Shown: piece after piece, positions 1 through 5,922 of the stretch | How the letters are laid out: the number at the start of each line of letters is the position of its first letter | How positions within the stretch are numbered: position 1 is the stretch's first letter | DNA from: Nitrospirota bacterium | GTDB lineage: Bacteria; Nitrospirota; Thermodesulfovibrionia; Thermodesulfovibrionales; JdFR-86 | Assembly: GCA_030667205.1 (NCBI GenBank) | Contig: DAOUWH010000110.1 | Coordinates: 1-6,060, forward strand | Direction of reading: 5' to 3' | Length of the DNA stretch: 6,060 nucleotides | Program-made: the position numbers and the translations under genes | Notes under the pieces: generated by a model | What the model was told of the DNA's origin: nothing | Database searches by the model: none | Seen by the model: the letters and a program-made list of their open reading frames with translations, nothing else

Positions 1-515
1 AGCATGCGAAGCTCGATGCCCGTTACCGCCGCGGCAAGCACGATGCCCGGATACAGGGGCAGGACGAACTCCCATGGGTGGCGGAACCAGTAGTTTATGA
101 AGGCCTTCTCCTCCTGGGGCATCTTCGAGCGCTTCGTGGCCTCGTCCACCATGGGGGCCGAGAAATAGGCCCCTCCCACGGAGGGCAGCATCCCTATTAG
201 AAGGGGCATCGAGACCATGGCGGCCTTGCGGTTTCTCAGGAGCGCCTTCGACGCCTCGGTCATCTCCCCGAGGATTTCCTTTTCCCTGAGCACGAGTTCG
301 AAGACCCTTATGAGCGTAAGGGCTACCGCGAGCCTGAGCGTTATCGGGTCGGCCAGCGCCTTTGCCGCGGTCTCCAGCATCGCCTTGGGGGGCATCAGGT
401 AGAGCACCGCGAGGAATGCAGCGCTCAGTAGCATGACCCGCCCGATGCTTACCTTTTTCCTCAGCAGCACCACTATGAGGAGAAACGTGGCCGATATTCT
501 GAGTATGTCCGCCAT
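1..515 (-). CDS. DUF401 family integral membrane protein, N-terminal part (runs off left edge)
   Basis: Partial gene: 171 codons are present and the C-terminal part lies beyond the left edge. The reading frame was translated from the reverse strand and starts at the ATG complementary to 513-515. This is the first ATG after an in-frame stop in the intergenic region, with a GGGAG about 12 nt upstream. The protein has hydrophobic stretches near residues 5-18, 25-41, 100-118 and 149-165. It also has the motif LPSVGGAYFSAPMVDE (about 110-125), followed by NYWFRHPWEF (141-150) and LPLYPGI. I recognise these as the conserved loops of DUF401, a polytopic family distantly related to ion/organic-anion permeases. 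The substrate is unknown. It is divergent from the cell-division operon and shares the 516-624 control region with it. Family assignment is fairly sure; a transport role is inferred from the membrane topology. Confidence 0.85.
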   Translation of the reverse strand, partial: MADILRISATFLLIVVLLRKKVSIGRVMLLSAAFLAVLYLMPPKAMLETAAKALADPITLRLAVALTLIRVFELVLREKEILGEMTEASKALLRNRKAAMVSMPLLIGMLPSVGGAYFSAPMVDEATKRSKMPQEEKAFINYWFRHPWEFVLPLYPGIVLAAAVTGIELRM

Positions 516-586
516 TTGCTCGTAAATCTCCCGAAAGCGCGGTTTTTTTAGCGCATGGTCCCTCTGGACAGGCGCCGGCTCGCAAC

Positions 587-616
587 TTCCATTTTTTAAG
601 CCTTAATGTATATAAT
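587..616 (+). promoter_or_regulatory. Candidate sigma-70-type promoter for the 93-aa gene and division operon
   Basis: A perfect TATAAT lies at 611-616. The -35 match is weak: TTCCAT at 587-592 matches TTGACA at only 3 of 6 positions, with an 18-nt spacer. The predicted transcription start is near 623, only about 2 nt before the ATG at 625. No other good promoter appears before the first gene. The -10 element is seen directly; that it functions is inferred. Confidence 0.5.
596..606. promoter_or_regulatory. Perfect 5-1-5 palindrome, possible operator
   Basis: TTAAG-C-CTTAA is a perfect inverted repeat with a one-base centre. It sits just upstream of the plus-strand -10 and at the expected start point of the minus-strand promoter, a position where a dimeric regulator could block both. 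The arms are only 5 bp and AT-rich, so chance is a real alternative. Confidence 0.25.
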
Positions 617-641
617 ATTCTCTGATGCTTACTGGCTTCAA
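612..641 (-). promoter_or_regulatory. Candidate divergent promoter for the DUF401 gene
   Basis: On the minus strand, TTGAAG (complement of 636-641; 4 of 6 matches to TTGACA) is followed 18 nt later by TATTAT (complement of 612-617; 5 of 6 matches to TATAAT). Transcription would start near 605 and give a leader of about 90 nt before the DUF401 ATG. The -10 overlaps the plus-strand TATAAT almost completely, so the two promoters could not easily be occupied together. This is sequence matching only. Confidence 0.35.
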
Positions 642-906
642 TACAAACGTCCCCTACAAAGGTAAGACCTATCACGTCCAGTCCGAAGACACCGGGGAGT
701 CCAGCGCCACGGTCACCACTCTATTGTATTTCAAAGGCGTGATACTTTCCAGAAAGTCCTTCAATTACTCCGAGATGCTGGACAAGGACGGCTGGCAGGT
801 AAAAGTGGGCGGGATGATGAAAAAGCAGCATATCACCATGATAAAGGAGCTGGTGTCAGGCATGCACGTCAAGGCTGAGGGTCCCGAGGGAGCCCCAGCC
901 GGGTAG
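625..906 (+). CDS. Small conserved-looking protein of unknown function, first gene of the division operon
   Basis: A 93-residue protein with no signal peptide or membrane segment, so probably cytoplasmic. The N-terminal half looks beta-rich: GFNTNVPYKGKTYHVQSED at 4-22, then a hydrophobic strand TTLLYFKGVI at 31-40. The second half is probably helical (KKQHITMIKELVSGM, 66-80) with a Gly/Pro/Ala-rich tail. The pattern GFNT...Y.G..YHVQ.ED resembles uncharacterised short proteins I associate with Deltaproteobacteria-type genomes, but I cannot name a family and assign no function. The ATG at 625 is forced: an in-frame TAA at 613-615 lies just upstream, and there is no recognisable Shine-Dalgarno sequence. 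It ends 26 nt before ftsE in the same orientation, so it is probably co-transcribed with ftsEX. That linkage is the only functional clue. Confidence 0.75.
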   Translation: MLTGFNTNVPYKGKTYHVQSEDTGESSATVTTLLYFKGVILSRKSFNYSEMLDKDGWQVKVGGMMKKQHITMIKELVSGMHVKAEGPEGAPAG

Positions 907-918
907 CCCGGCCAGGGC

Positions 919-923
919 GGGAG
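919..923 (+). promoter_or_regulatory. Ribosome binding site of ftsE
   Basis: GGGAG ends 9 nt before the ATG at 933. A second in-frame ATG at 945 would match the E. coli FtsE N-terminus (MIRFEHVSK) more closely, but it lies 21 nt from this site. The spacing favours 933. Confidence 0.6.
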
Positions 924-932
924 AGCTCACCG

Positions 933-1604
933 ATGGACAACATAATGATAAGCTTCGATGGCGTCTCCAAGACCTACGGGCACAACCCCGCCATCAGGAA
1001 CATATCTTTCTCGATTGGGAAAGGGGAGATGTCCTTTCTTACCGGGCCCAGCGGCGCGGGCAAGAGCACCCTTCTCAAGCTCATATACCTGGCCGAAAGG
1101 CCGGACTCCGGCACCATATTCCTTGACGGCATGGAAACGGAAATGGTAAAGGAGTCCCAGGTCCCCTGGGTAAGGAGAAAGATAGGGATAGTCTTTCAGG
1201 ATTTCAAACTGCTGCCGAGGACTGTTTTCGACAACGTCGCCCTTACGCTCAGGATAAGGTGGATGCACGAGGACGACGTAAAGCCCGTCGTGCACGAGAC
1301 GCTGAAGCTCGTTGGCCTGAGGCACAAGGCCGACTCCTACCCCGCGGCCCTCTCCGGAGGCGAACAGCAGCGGGTGGTGATAGCGCGGGCCATAGTGGGC
1401 GAGCCCTCGGTACTGCTGGCCGACGAGCCCACGGGGAACCTCGACCCGGACACCGCCGCAGGCGTCATGCGCGTTTTCAGGGAGATTAACGCAAGGGGCA
1501 CGACCATACTGGTCGCGACTCACAACAGGGAACTCCTCAAGAGCACGGGCAACTTTATCTTCAGGCTCGACGGGGGGAGTCTTACCGAGGAGATGTTCCA
1601 GTGA
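933..1604 (+). CDS. ftsE: Cell division ATP-binding protein FtsE
   Basis: A 223-residue ABC ATPase, almost the same length as E. coli FtsE (222). It binds and hydrolyses ATP on the cytoplasmic face of FtsX. In Gram-negatives the resulting movement activates EnvC and thereby septal amidases. All ATPase elements are intact: Walker A GPSGAGKST (38-46), Q-loop Gln89 in VFQDF, signature LSGGEQQR (140-147), Walker B VLLADEP with Asp164/Glu165, D-loop NLD (169-171) and H-loop His197. FtsE-typical wording includes GEMSFLTGPSGAGKSTLLKLI and the ERP.SG stretch after it. The gene is followed by ftsX with a 1-nt stop/start overlap, the usual arrangement. LolD- or MacB-type ATPases are close relatives, but the ftsX neighbour and these motifs settle the call. 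Confidence 0.96.
   Translation: MDNIMISFDGVSKTYGHNPAIRNISFSIGKGEMSFLTGPSGAGKSTLLKLIYLAERPDSGTIFLDGMETEMVKESQVPWVRRKIGIVFQDFKLLPRTVFDNVALTLRIRWMHEDDVKPVVHETLKLVGLRHKADSYPAALSGGEQQRVVIARAIVGEPSVLLADEPTGNLDPDTAAGVMRVFREINARGTTILVATHNRELLKSTGNFIFRLDGGSLTEEMFQ
1587..1592 (+). promoter_or_regulatory. Ribosome binding site of ftsX, inside the end of ftsE
   Basis: GAGGAG lies within the last codons of ftsE. It is 8 nt from a GTG at 1601 and 11 nt from the ATG at 1604, so the start is ambiguous by one codon. Confidence 0.55.
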
Positions 1605-2476
1605 TGGGGGGCTATCACTTAAAAGTAGCGGTCTCGGAGATGTGGAGGGAGCGGTGGATTAATCTCCTTTCCGCTTTGAGCATCGCCGTAGGGCTTTTCC
1701 TTATAGCCCTGGCCGTGCTGGGCGTGTACAATGTCAAGATTGTCACCAAGAAACTCCCGGAGCGGTTTTCCATCACGGTCTTTCTCAAGGACGGCCTCTC
1801 GGCCTCCGAGGTGCAGGAGATCAACAGGGCCATAAGAAAAAATCCCGGCGTCAAGACCCTCACCTACACCTCAAAGGAAGATGCGCTTAAGGATCTCAAG
1901 GCGACCTTGCTGGATTCGGACTACGTCATGGAAGGGCTCGAAGAAAACCCCCTGCCGGCGTCCATAGCCGTGGGGCTAAGGCGGGATTCCGTGACCGACT
2001 CCTCGGTAGAAGCCCTGGCCCGGAAGATCGAGGGCCTCGTCGGGGTCTCCGAGGTGGAGTACGGCAAAAAGCTCCTCAGGGTCATAGAGTCGGTAAGGAA
2101 GGGCTCCGAATTTGCCGGAGGGTTCCTGATAAGCGCCCTTTCGGCGGCATTGATATTCGTCTGCTACAGCACGGTTAAAATTCTTTTTTACAGGAAGAAA
2201 GAGGAGATAGAAACGCTAACGCTTCTGGGGGCCACGAGGTGGTTCATCAGGGCCCCGTTCCTGATAGAAGGCGGACTCATAGGCCTCGGGGGCGGTGTCC
2301 TGAGTTCTCTGGCGATTGCCGCGTTTGTATATGCGGGTTACCGGAAGCTGGCGGCATCAGTGCCTCTTATGGGCGCCTTTAGCATGCCGCCGGAGCTTTT
2401 ATACTGGATGCCTCTTACCGGCCTCTGCCTGGGCGTTGCGGGCTCGTTAATCGCGATTGGCCGGATAAAGTTTTAA
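1604..2476 (+). CDS. ftsX: Cell division protein FtsX
   Basis: The membrane subunit of FtsEX (290 residues from this ATG), which transmits the ATPase cycle of FtsE to a periplasmic hydrolase activator. The topology fits the family: TM1 about 20-42, a periplasmic domain of roughly 125 residues (43-169), TM2 about 171-194, a cytoplasmic loop, then TM3 about 220-245 and TM4 about 266-287. The loop carries the hallmark EEIETLTLLGATRWFIRAPF (200-219), equivalent to EIE.M.LVGAT..FIR.PF in other FtsX proteins. The protein is shorter than E. coli FtsX (352) because it lacks most of the N-terminal cytoplasmic extension, so it resembles the compact FtsX of many other phyla. The start is placed at the ATG overlapping the ftsE stop (TGATG). 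A GTG one codon upstream at 1601 has better ribosome-binding spacing and is equally possible. Confidence 0.95.
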   Translation: MGGYHLKVAVSEMWRERWINLLSALSIAVGLFLIALAVLGVYNVKIVTKKLPERFSITVFLKDGLSASEVQEINRAIRKNPGVKTLTYTSKEDALKDLKATLLDSDYVMEGLEENPLPASIAVGLRRDSVTDSSVEALARKIEGLVGVSEVEYGKKLLRVIESVRKGSEFAGGFLISALSAALIFVCYSTVKILFYRKKEEIETLTLLGATRWFIRAPFLIEGGLIGLGGGVLSSLAIAAFVYAGYRKLAASVPLMGAFSMPPELLYWMPLTGLCLGVAGSLIAIGRIKF

Positions 2477-2481
2477 ACCCC

Positions 2482-3654
2482 ATGTCCTCGTACAGACCTG
2501 AAAAGTTATTCCGCCTGGTCATTGTAGTGCTGGTTGCGGCACTGGCCGTCTCGCTGGCTCTAACCCCCGCTTGTGCAGAGGACTTGAAGGGCAAGAAGAA
2601 AGAATACAGATCGATCCAGAGCGAGATAAAAAAGAATCAGGAAAAACTCAGGCGTACCCTTGAGGTCGAGGCCTCGACCTTCGTGGACCTGGACGAGACG
2701 AACAAAAAACTCCATGTCACAAGGCAGGAGATCAATCGTTACCGGGCTAAGCTCAAGAAGACAGAGGAGAATATAAAGGAGGTCTCCTCCGAGATATCCG
2801 CGCTCAGGAAAAAGCTCGAACGCCGCAGGCAGTGGATATCGAGAAAGCTCCGCGCTATGCACCGATACGGCAGGTATGGCGACACCATGCTCATGCTCGT
2901 TACGTCCGAGGACGCCACGGACCTGATGAAGAGATGGCACTACCTCAAGGCAATCGCCCGCTACGAAAGCGGCCTGATAGAGGACTACAGGAGTACCCTG
3001 ACCGAACTGAACTCAAAGGAGGCGAAACTCGAAGACCTGCACGAAAAGCTTGCCTCCGAGGAGAAGAATGTCCGTAAATCCGAGAGAAATCTTGCCATGG
3101 ACAAAGAGGAAAAGCAACAGATACTGGCCTCGGTAAAGCGGAAACGCGCCTCCTACGAAAATATGCTCAGGGAGCTTAACGATGCCTCCAAAGAACTCCA
3201 GAAGATGATAAAGCAGGCCGAGAGCCAGAAGCGGGTTGCCTCAAAAGGGTTCTGGAAGCTCAAGGGGCAGCTTCCGTGGCCTGTAATGGGCAATGTGGCC
3301 ATCCCGTACGGCGCGCAGAAGGACCCGACCTACGACACCCCGGTCTTCCGCAACGGAATATACATAGCCGCCCCGGAAGGCACTTACGCGAAGGCCGTCC
3401 ACAGTGGCAAGGTCGTCTATGCCGACTGGTTCAAGGGCTATGGACAGCTCATAATATTGAACCACGGCGGAGGATACCACAGCCTTTATGCAAACCTCTC
3501 AGAGATTTTTTTAGAGGAAGGCGATATAATAAATAATAGGGCAAATATCGGGAGTGTCGGTGACTCAAGCGTTATAGACAGGCCATCCCTTTATTTCGAG
3601 ATACGATATAAGGGCAAGCCCTTAAATCCCGCACAGTGGTTAAAGAGGAAGTGA
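2482..3654 (+). CDS. envC: EnvC-like murein hydrolase activator with degenerate LytM (M23) domain
   Basis: A secreted 390-residue protein (E. coli EnvC has 419). Residues 1-32 form a signal peptide, with a hydrophobic core at 10-28 and likely cleavage after Ala32 (ACA|ED). Two long charged coiled-coil segments follow (about 33-125 and 160-252), the part that contacts the FtsX periplasmic loop in EnvC. The C-terminal LytM domain runs from about 264 to 388 (LPWPVMGNVAIPYG to NPAQWL). None of the metallopeptidase residues remain. The HxxxD positions read Arg290 and Tyr294, the YAHL His is Asn338, and the HLHFE motif is SLYFE (Ser369, Tyr371). PSLYFEIR closely matches E. coli EnvC. It should therefore activate an amidase, not cleave murein. 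The gene follows ftsX by 5 nt with no clear Shine-Dalgarno sequence, suggesting translational coupling. The symbol is by role and architecture; orthology is likely but not proven. Confidence 0.9.
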   Translation: MSSYRPEKLFRLVIVVLVAALAVSLALTPACAEDLKGKKKEYRSIQSEIKKNQEKLRRTLEVEASTFVDLDETNKKLHVTRQEINRYRAKLKKTEENIKEVSSEISALRKKLERRRQWISRKLRAMHRYGRYGDTMLMLVTSEDATDLMKRWHYLKAIARYESGLIEDYRSTLTELNSKEAKLEDLHEKLASEEKNVRKSERNLAMDKEEKQQILASVKRKRASYENMLRELNDASKELQKMIKQAESQKRVASKGFWKLKGQLPWPVMGNVAIPYGAQKDPTYDTPVFRNGIYIAAPEGTYAKAVHSGKVVYADWFKGYGQLIILNHGGGYHSLYANLSEIFLEEGDIINNRANIGSVGDSSVIDRPSLYFEIRYKGKPLNPAQWLKRK

Positions 3655-3658
3655 ACGG

Positions 3659-4999
3659 ATGATTAAAAAAATGCTTACAAATAAAAGGTTTTGGGCTTTG
3701 GTGCTCGTGGTCGCGATGGCGGCGACGGTCGGATTCGCCGGCAGGTTCGCAGTCCCCTTGGTCAGCGCCGGAGAGGACAGGTACGAGAAGCTCAAGGTCT
3801 TCACCGAAGTCCTCTCCGTCGTGGAGCGCAGCTATGTCGAGGAGACGAGCACAAAGGACCTCATATACAGCGCCATAAGGGGGATTATGGCCTCGCTCGA
3901 CCCCCATTCGGGGTTCCTTACGGCCGAGGACTACAAGGAGATGCAGGTGGACACAAAGGGCGAGTTCGGCGGCCTCGGCATACAGATATCCATCAGGGAC
4001 GGCGTGCTGACGATAATCTCCCCGATAGAGGACACCCCGGCCTGGAAGGCGGGGCTTAAGGCGGGCGACAAGATCATGAAAATAGAGGACGAGTCCACCA
4101 AGGACATGACCATCCACGAGGCGGTCTCGAAGATGCGAGGCCCCAAGGGCACGGAGATTACGATCTCCATCTCCAGGGTGGGCCTTAAGGGGCTGAAGGA
4201 CTACACCATAGTCAGGGACATCATCAAGATAAAGAGCGTAAAGTCAAAGGTGCTCGAGGACGATATCGGCTACGTCAAAGTCGTCCAGTTCCAGCAGAGG
4301 ACTGCCCATGACCTCGAAAAAGCCCTTAAAAAACTCGCCAAGGAAGAGATCACGGCGCTCATACTGGACCTCAGGAACAACCCCGGAGGACTCCTTAACA
4401 GCTCCGTCGATGTCACCGACAGGTTCCTGCCTCCTGGCAAGATCGTAGTCTATATCAAGGGCCGCAATGGCGAGAGGACCGAGTACCGCACAAGCGGACG
4501 CGGCACGGTGCTGGAGATGCCCATGGTGGTGCTCGTCAACCAGGGAAGCGCAAGTGCCTCCGAGATAGTTGCCGGGGCGCTGAAGGACTGGAAGAGGGCC
4601 GTTGTGCTCGGCGTAAAGACCTTCGGCAAGGGCTCCGTGCAGAGCGTTGTGCCGCTTTCTGACGGCTCGGGCCTCAGGCTCACCACGGCCAGGTACTATA
4701 CGCCCAAAGGCACCTCCATACAGTCAACGGGCATCACTCCCGACATAACCGTTAAGCTCACCCCCGGCGAGGGCCTGACAGAACATCCCATAGTAAGGGA
4801 AGAGGACCTCGAAGGGCACCTCAAAAACGATCAGAAGGCCAAGCCCGACAAGAAAGAAGAGGGCGCTACCGCGGTTATAAAACCCGTAAGCGAGGAGGAG
4901 GATGCACAGCTTCAGAGGGCAATAGACCTCCTGAAGACCTGGACCATCTTCAAAGAGCTTGCCGACGAGCCGGCAGAGGATGTCCCGGGTAGTCCTTGA
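3659..4999 (+). CDS. ctpA: C-terminal processing serine protease, CtpA/Prc type (S41 family)
   Basis: A 446-residue envelope protease. An N-terminal hydrophobic segment (about 11-36) acts as a signal or anchor, with possible cleavage after Ala37 (VSA|GED). A helical region containing SLDPHSGFL follows (79-87), then a PDZ domain (about 97-185; FGGLGIQI and SPIEDTPAWKAGLKAGDKIMKI), then the S41 catalytic core. The nucleophile is Ser299 in NQGSASASEI. The general base is Lys324 in TFGKGSVQ, 25 residues later as in E. coli Prc (S430/K455), and Gln328 completes the set. A charged low-complexity linker (386-405) and a terminal helix (EDAQLQRAIDLLKTW) end the protein. The length fits the compact CtpA/CtpB group rather than the 682-residue Prc. 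AGAGGAAG at 3644-3651 is a good ribosome binding site, 4 nt of true intergenic space follow envC, and the gene is in the same operon. Related proteases degrade peptidoglycan hydrolases; that target here is inferred from context. Confidence 0.93.
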   Translation: MIKKMLTNKRFWALVLVVAMAATVGFAGRFAVPLVSAGEDRYEKLKVFTEVLSVVERSYVEETSTKDLIYSAIRGIMASLDPHSGFLTAEDYKEMQVDTKGEFGGLGIQISIRDGVLTIISPIEDTPAWKAGLKAGDKIMKIEDESTKDMTIHEAVSKMRGPKGTEITISISRVGLKGLKDYTIVRDIIKIKSVKSKVLEDDIGYVKVVQFQQRTAHDLEKALKKLAKEEITALILDLRNNPGGLLNSSVDVTDRFLPPGKIVVYIKGRNGERTEYRTSGRGTVLEMPMVVLVNQGSASASEIVAGALKDWKRAVVLGVKTFGKGSVQSVVPLSDGSGLRLTTARYYTPKGTSIQSTGITPDITVKLTPGEGLTEHPIVREEDLEGHLKNDQKAKPDKKEEGATAVIKPVSEEEDAQLQRAIDLLKTWTIFKELADEPAEDVPGSP

Positions 5000-5657
5000 T
5001 ATAGAGACCGCAGGCAAGGGGCTGGACTCCCTGGAGCAGGCCGTGAAGGACTACATGCTCAGGGGGGCGGAGACCGAGGAAGAGGTCCGGCAGGTCGAAG
5101 AGACCCTTGCTTTTTATCCCCACACCGCAGAGATAATCGTCATCGGCCTCCTGAACCCCGATACCGATAAGGGGGCGGTTTATTTCCAGCAGGTCCCGGG
5201 GGCCGAACCCCACCTTCCTTTTGAGGAAGACGGCATGAAGTTCGAGGTCGGCACCGAGGAAGGAATTTTACGAAAGTTCTGGGACACCGTAAAGAACTAC
5301 TCCCAGGTGGTGACCTTCAACGGGAGGGGGTTTGACTGCCCGTTCCTTCTCGTGCGCTCTGCGGTGCACAGGATAAAGCCTACAAAAGAGCTGATGCCGA
5401 ACCGCTACAGCAGCGACGAGCACATAGACCTCATGGACAGGCTTAACTTCTTCGGCTCGGTACGCAGGCGATTCAGCCTGGACATGTGGTGCAGGGCGCT
5501 GGGCATAGAAAGCCCCAAGGGCGGGGTGAAGGGCTACGAGGTCACGGACCTTTTCAAGGCGGGAAAGAGCCTCGACATAGCGCGTTACTGCGGCGGAGAC
5601 CTCAGGGCGACGAAAGAGCTGCTTGAGTGCTGGGAGAGCTACATGAAGTTAGCCTGA
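4980..5657 (+). CDS. Stand-alone DEDDy 3'-5' exonuclease, PolB-exonuclease-like (DNA_pol_B_exo2 type)
   Basis: A 225-residue predicted cytoplasmic nuclease consisting of an RNase H-fold proofreading-type domain with no polymerase domain. All DEDDy motifs are visible: Exo I in VVLDIETAG (Asp7, Glu9), Exo II in TFNGRGFDCPFL (Asn114, Asp119) and Exo III in ARYCGGDLRATKELL (Tyr203, Asp207). The order and the Y-x3-D motif match the family described as predicted 3'-5' exonucleases related to the PolB exonuclease domain. It is expected to remove nucleotides from 3' ends using two metal ions; the real substrate (DNA or RNA) is unknown. The chosen ATG lies inside the end of ctpA (20-nt overlap) because homologues begin right at the Exo I strand. 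A TTG at 4959 would add seven residues, and neither start has a strong ribosome binding site. It is the last gene of the run. Confidence 0.85.
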   Translation: MSRVVLDIETAGKGLDSLEQAVKDYMLRGAETEEEVRQVEETLAFYPHTAEIIVIGLLNPDTDKGAVYFQQVPGAEPHLPFEEDGMKFEVGTEEGILRKFWDTVKNYSQVVTFNGRGFDCPFLLVRSAVHRIKPTKELMPNRYSSDEHIDLMDRLNFFGSVRRRFSLDMWCRALGIESPKGGVKGYEVTDLFKAGKSLDIARYCGGDLRATKELLECWESYMKLA

Positions 5658-5660
5658 GGC

Positions 5661-5888
5661 CTATTCGCCCCCTTCGAGTATTTTTGTCGTAAAGCCCAGA
5701 TTTTTTACCCTGATGAAGACCTCGCGGGTATCGATTATCTCAGGGTCGTAATTTATGTTTATAATGCCGTCTGAGAAACTGACCGTGGCGTCGTTAATCC
5801 CCTCGGTGTCTCTAAGGACCGTCTGCATGTCCTCGACACAGCCGGTGCACATGATTCCCTCTGCCTGAAGTTTCAGTACCTTTTCCAT
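5661..5888 (-). CDS. Small heavy-metal-associated (HMA) domain protein, CopZ-like metallochaperone
   Basis: A 75-residue single-domain protein with the HMA pattern. Strand 1 (VLKLQAEGIM) leads into the metal-binding loop MCTGCVEDM with Cys14 and Cys17. A helix to about residue 28, strands ATVSFSDGIININYDPE, a second helix and the closing strand FTTKI complete a beta-alpha-beta-beta-alpha-beta ferredoxin-like fold. Such proteins carry Cu(I) or another soft metal through the CxxC thiols, usually to a P-type ATPase. None is visible here, so metal and partner are unknown. The start is the ATG complementary to 5886-5888, which begins at the first strand and has AAGAG 8 nt upstream. An upstream in-frame ATG near 5972 would add 28 unrelated residues read through the end of the neighbouring gene and is rejected. 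It ends 3 nt from the stop of the convergent exonuclease gene. Confidence 0.88.
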   Translation of the reverse strand: MEKVLKLQAEGIMCTGCVEDMQTVLRDTEGINDATVSFSDGIININYDPEIIDTREVFIRVKNLGFTTKILEGGE

Positions 5889-5922
5889 AGCTCCGACTCT
5901 TAAGGCCCAGTCCCCGGGCGGG

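Larger units (their letters stand above)
516..624. other. Divergent intergenic control region
   Basis: This 109-nt gap separates the minus-strand DUF401 gene from the plus-strand operon. It is AT-rich at its right end (about 591-624) and GC-rich in the middle. It contains the candidate promoters and palindrome listed separately, plus T-runs at 592-597 and in 543-549. I see no small ORF or RNA gene in it. Confidence 0.7.

Noticed and set aside
217..402. Plus-strand 61-codon open frame opposite the DUF401 gene
   Set aside because: The reverse-strand frame here encodes the conserved DUF401 segments. The plus frame is Ser/Ala-rich antisense.
531..550. Possible rho-independent terminator (GC-rich patch followed by seven T's) on the plus strand
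   Set aside because: The best stem is only about three base pairs (CCG...CGG), and no plus-strand gene upstream would need a terminator here.
927..1523. Long open frame on the minus strand opposite ftsE (198 codons)
   Set aside because: It is a shadow of ftsE. The plus-strand frame has every ABC ATPase motif, and the reverse translation is Gly/Pro/His/Tyr-rich with no family signature.
2553..2580. Lipoprotein signal in the EnvC-like protein (LTPAC)
   Set aside because: Thr and Pro at -3 and -2 to the Cys do not fit a lipobox, while ACA|ED just after it is a good signal peptidase I site.
3572..4117. Minus-strand open frame across the envC-ctpA junction (181 codons)
   Set aside because: It spans two clearly coding plus-strand genes, shows no recognisable motif, and has the composition expected from reading high-GC coding DNA backwards.
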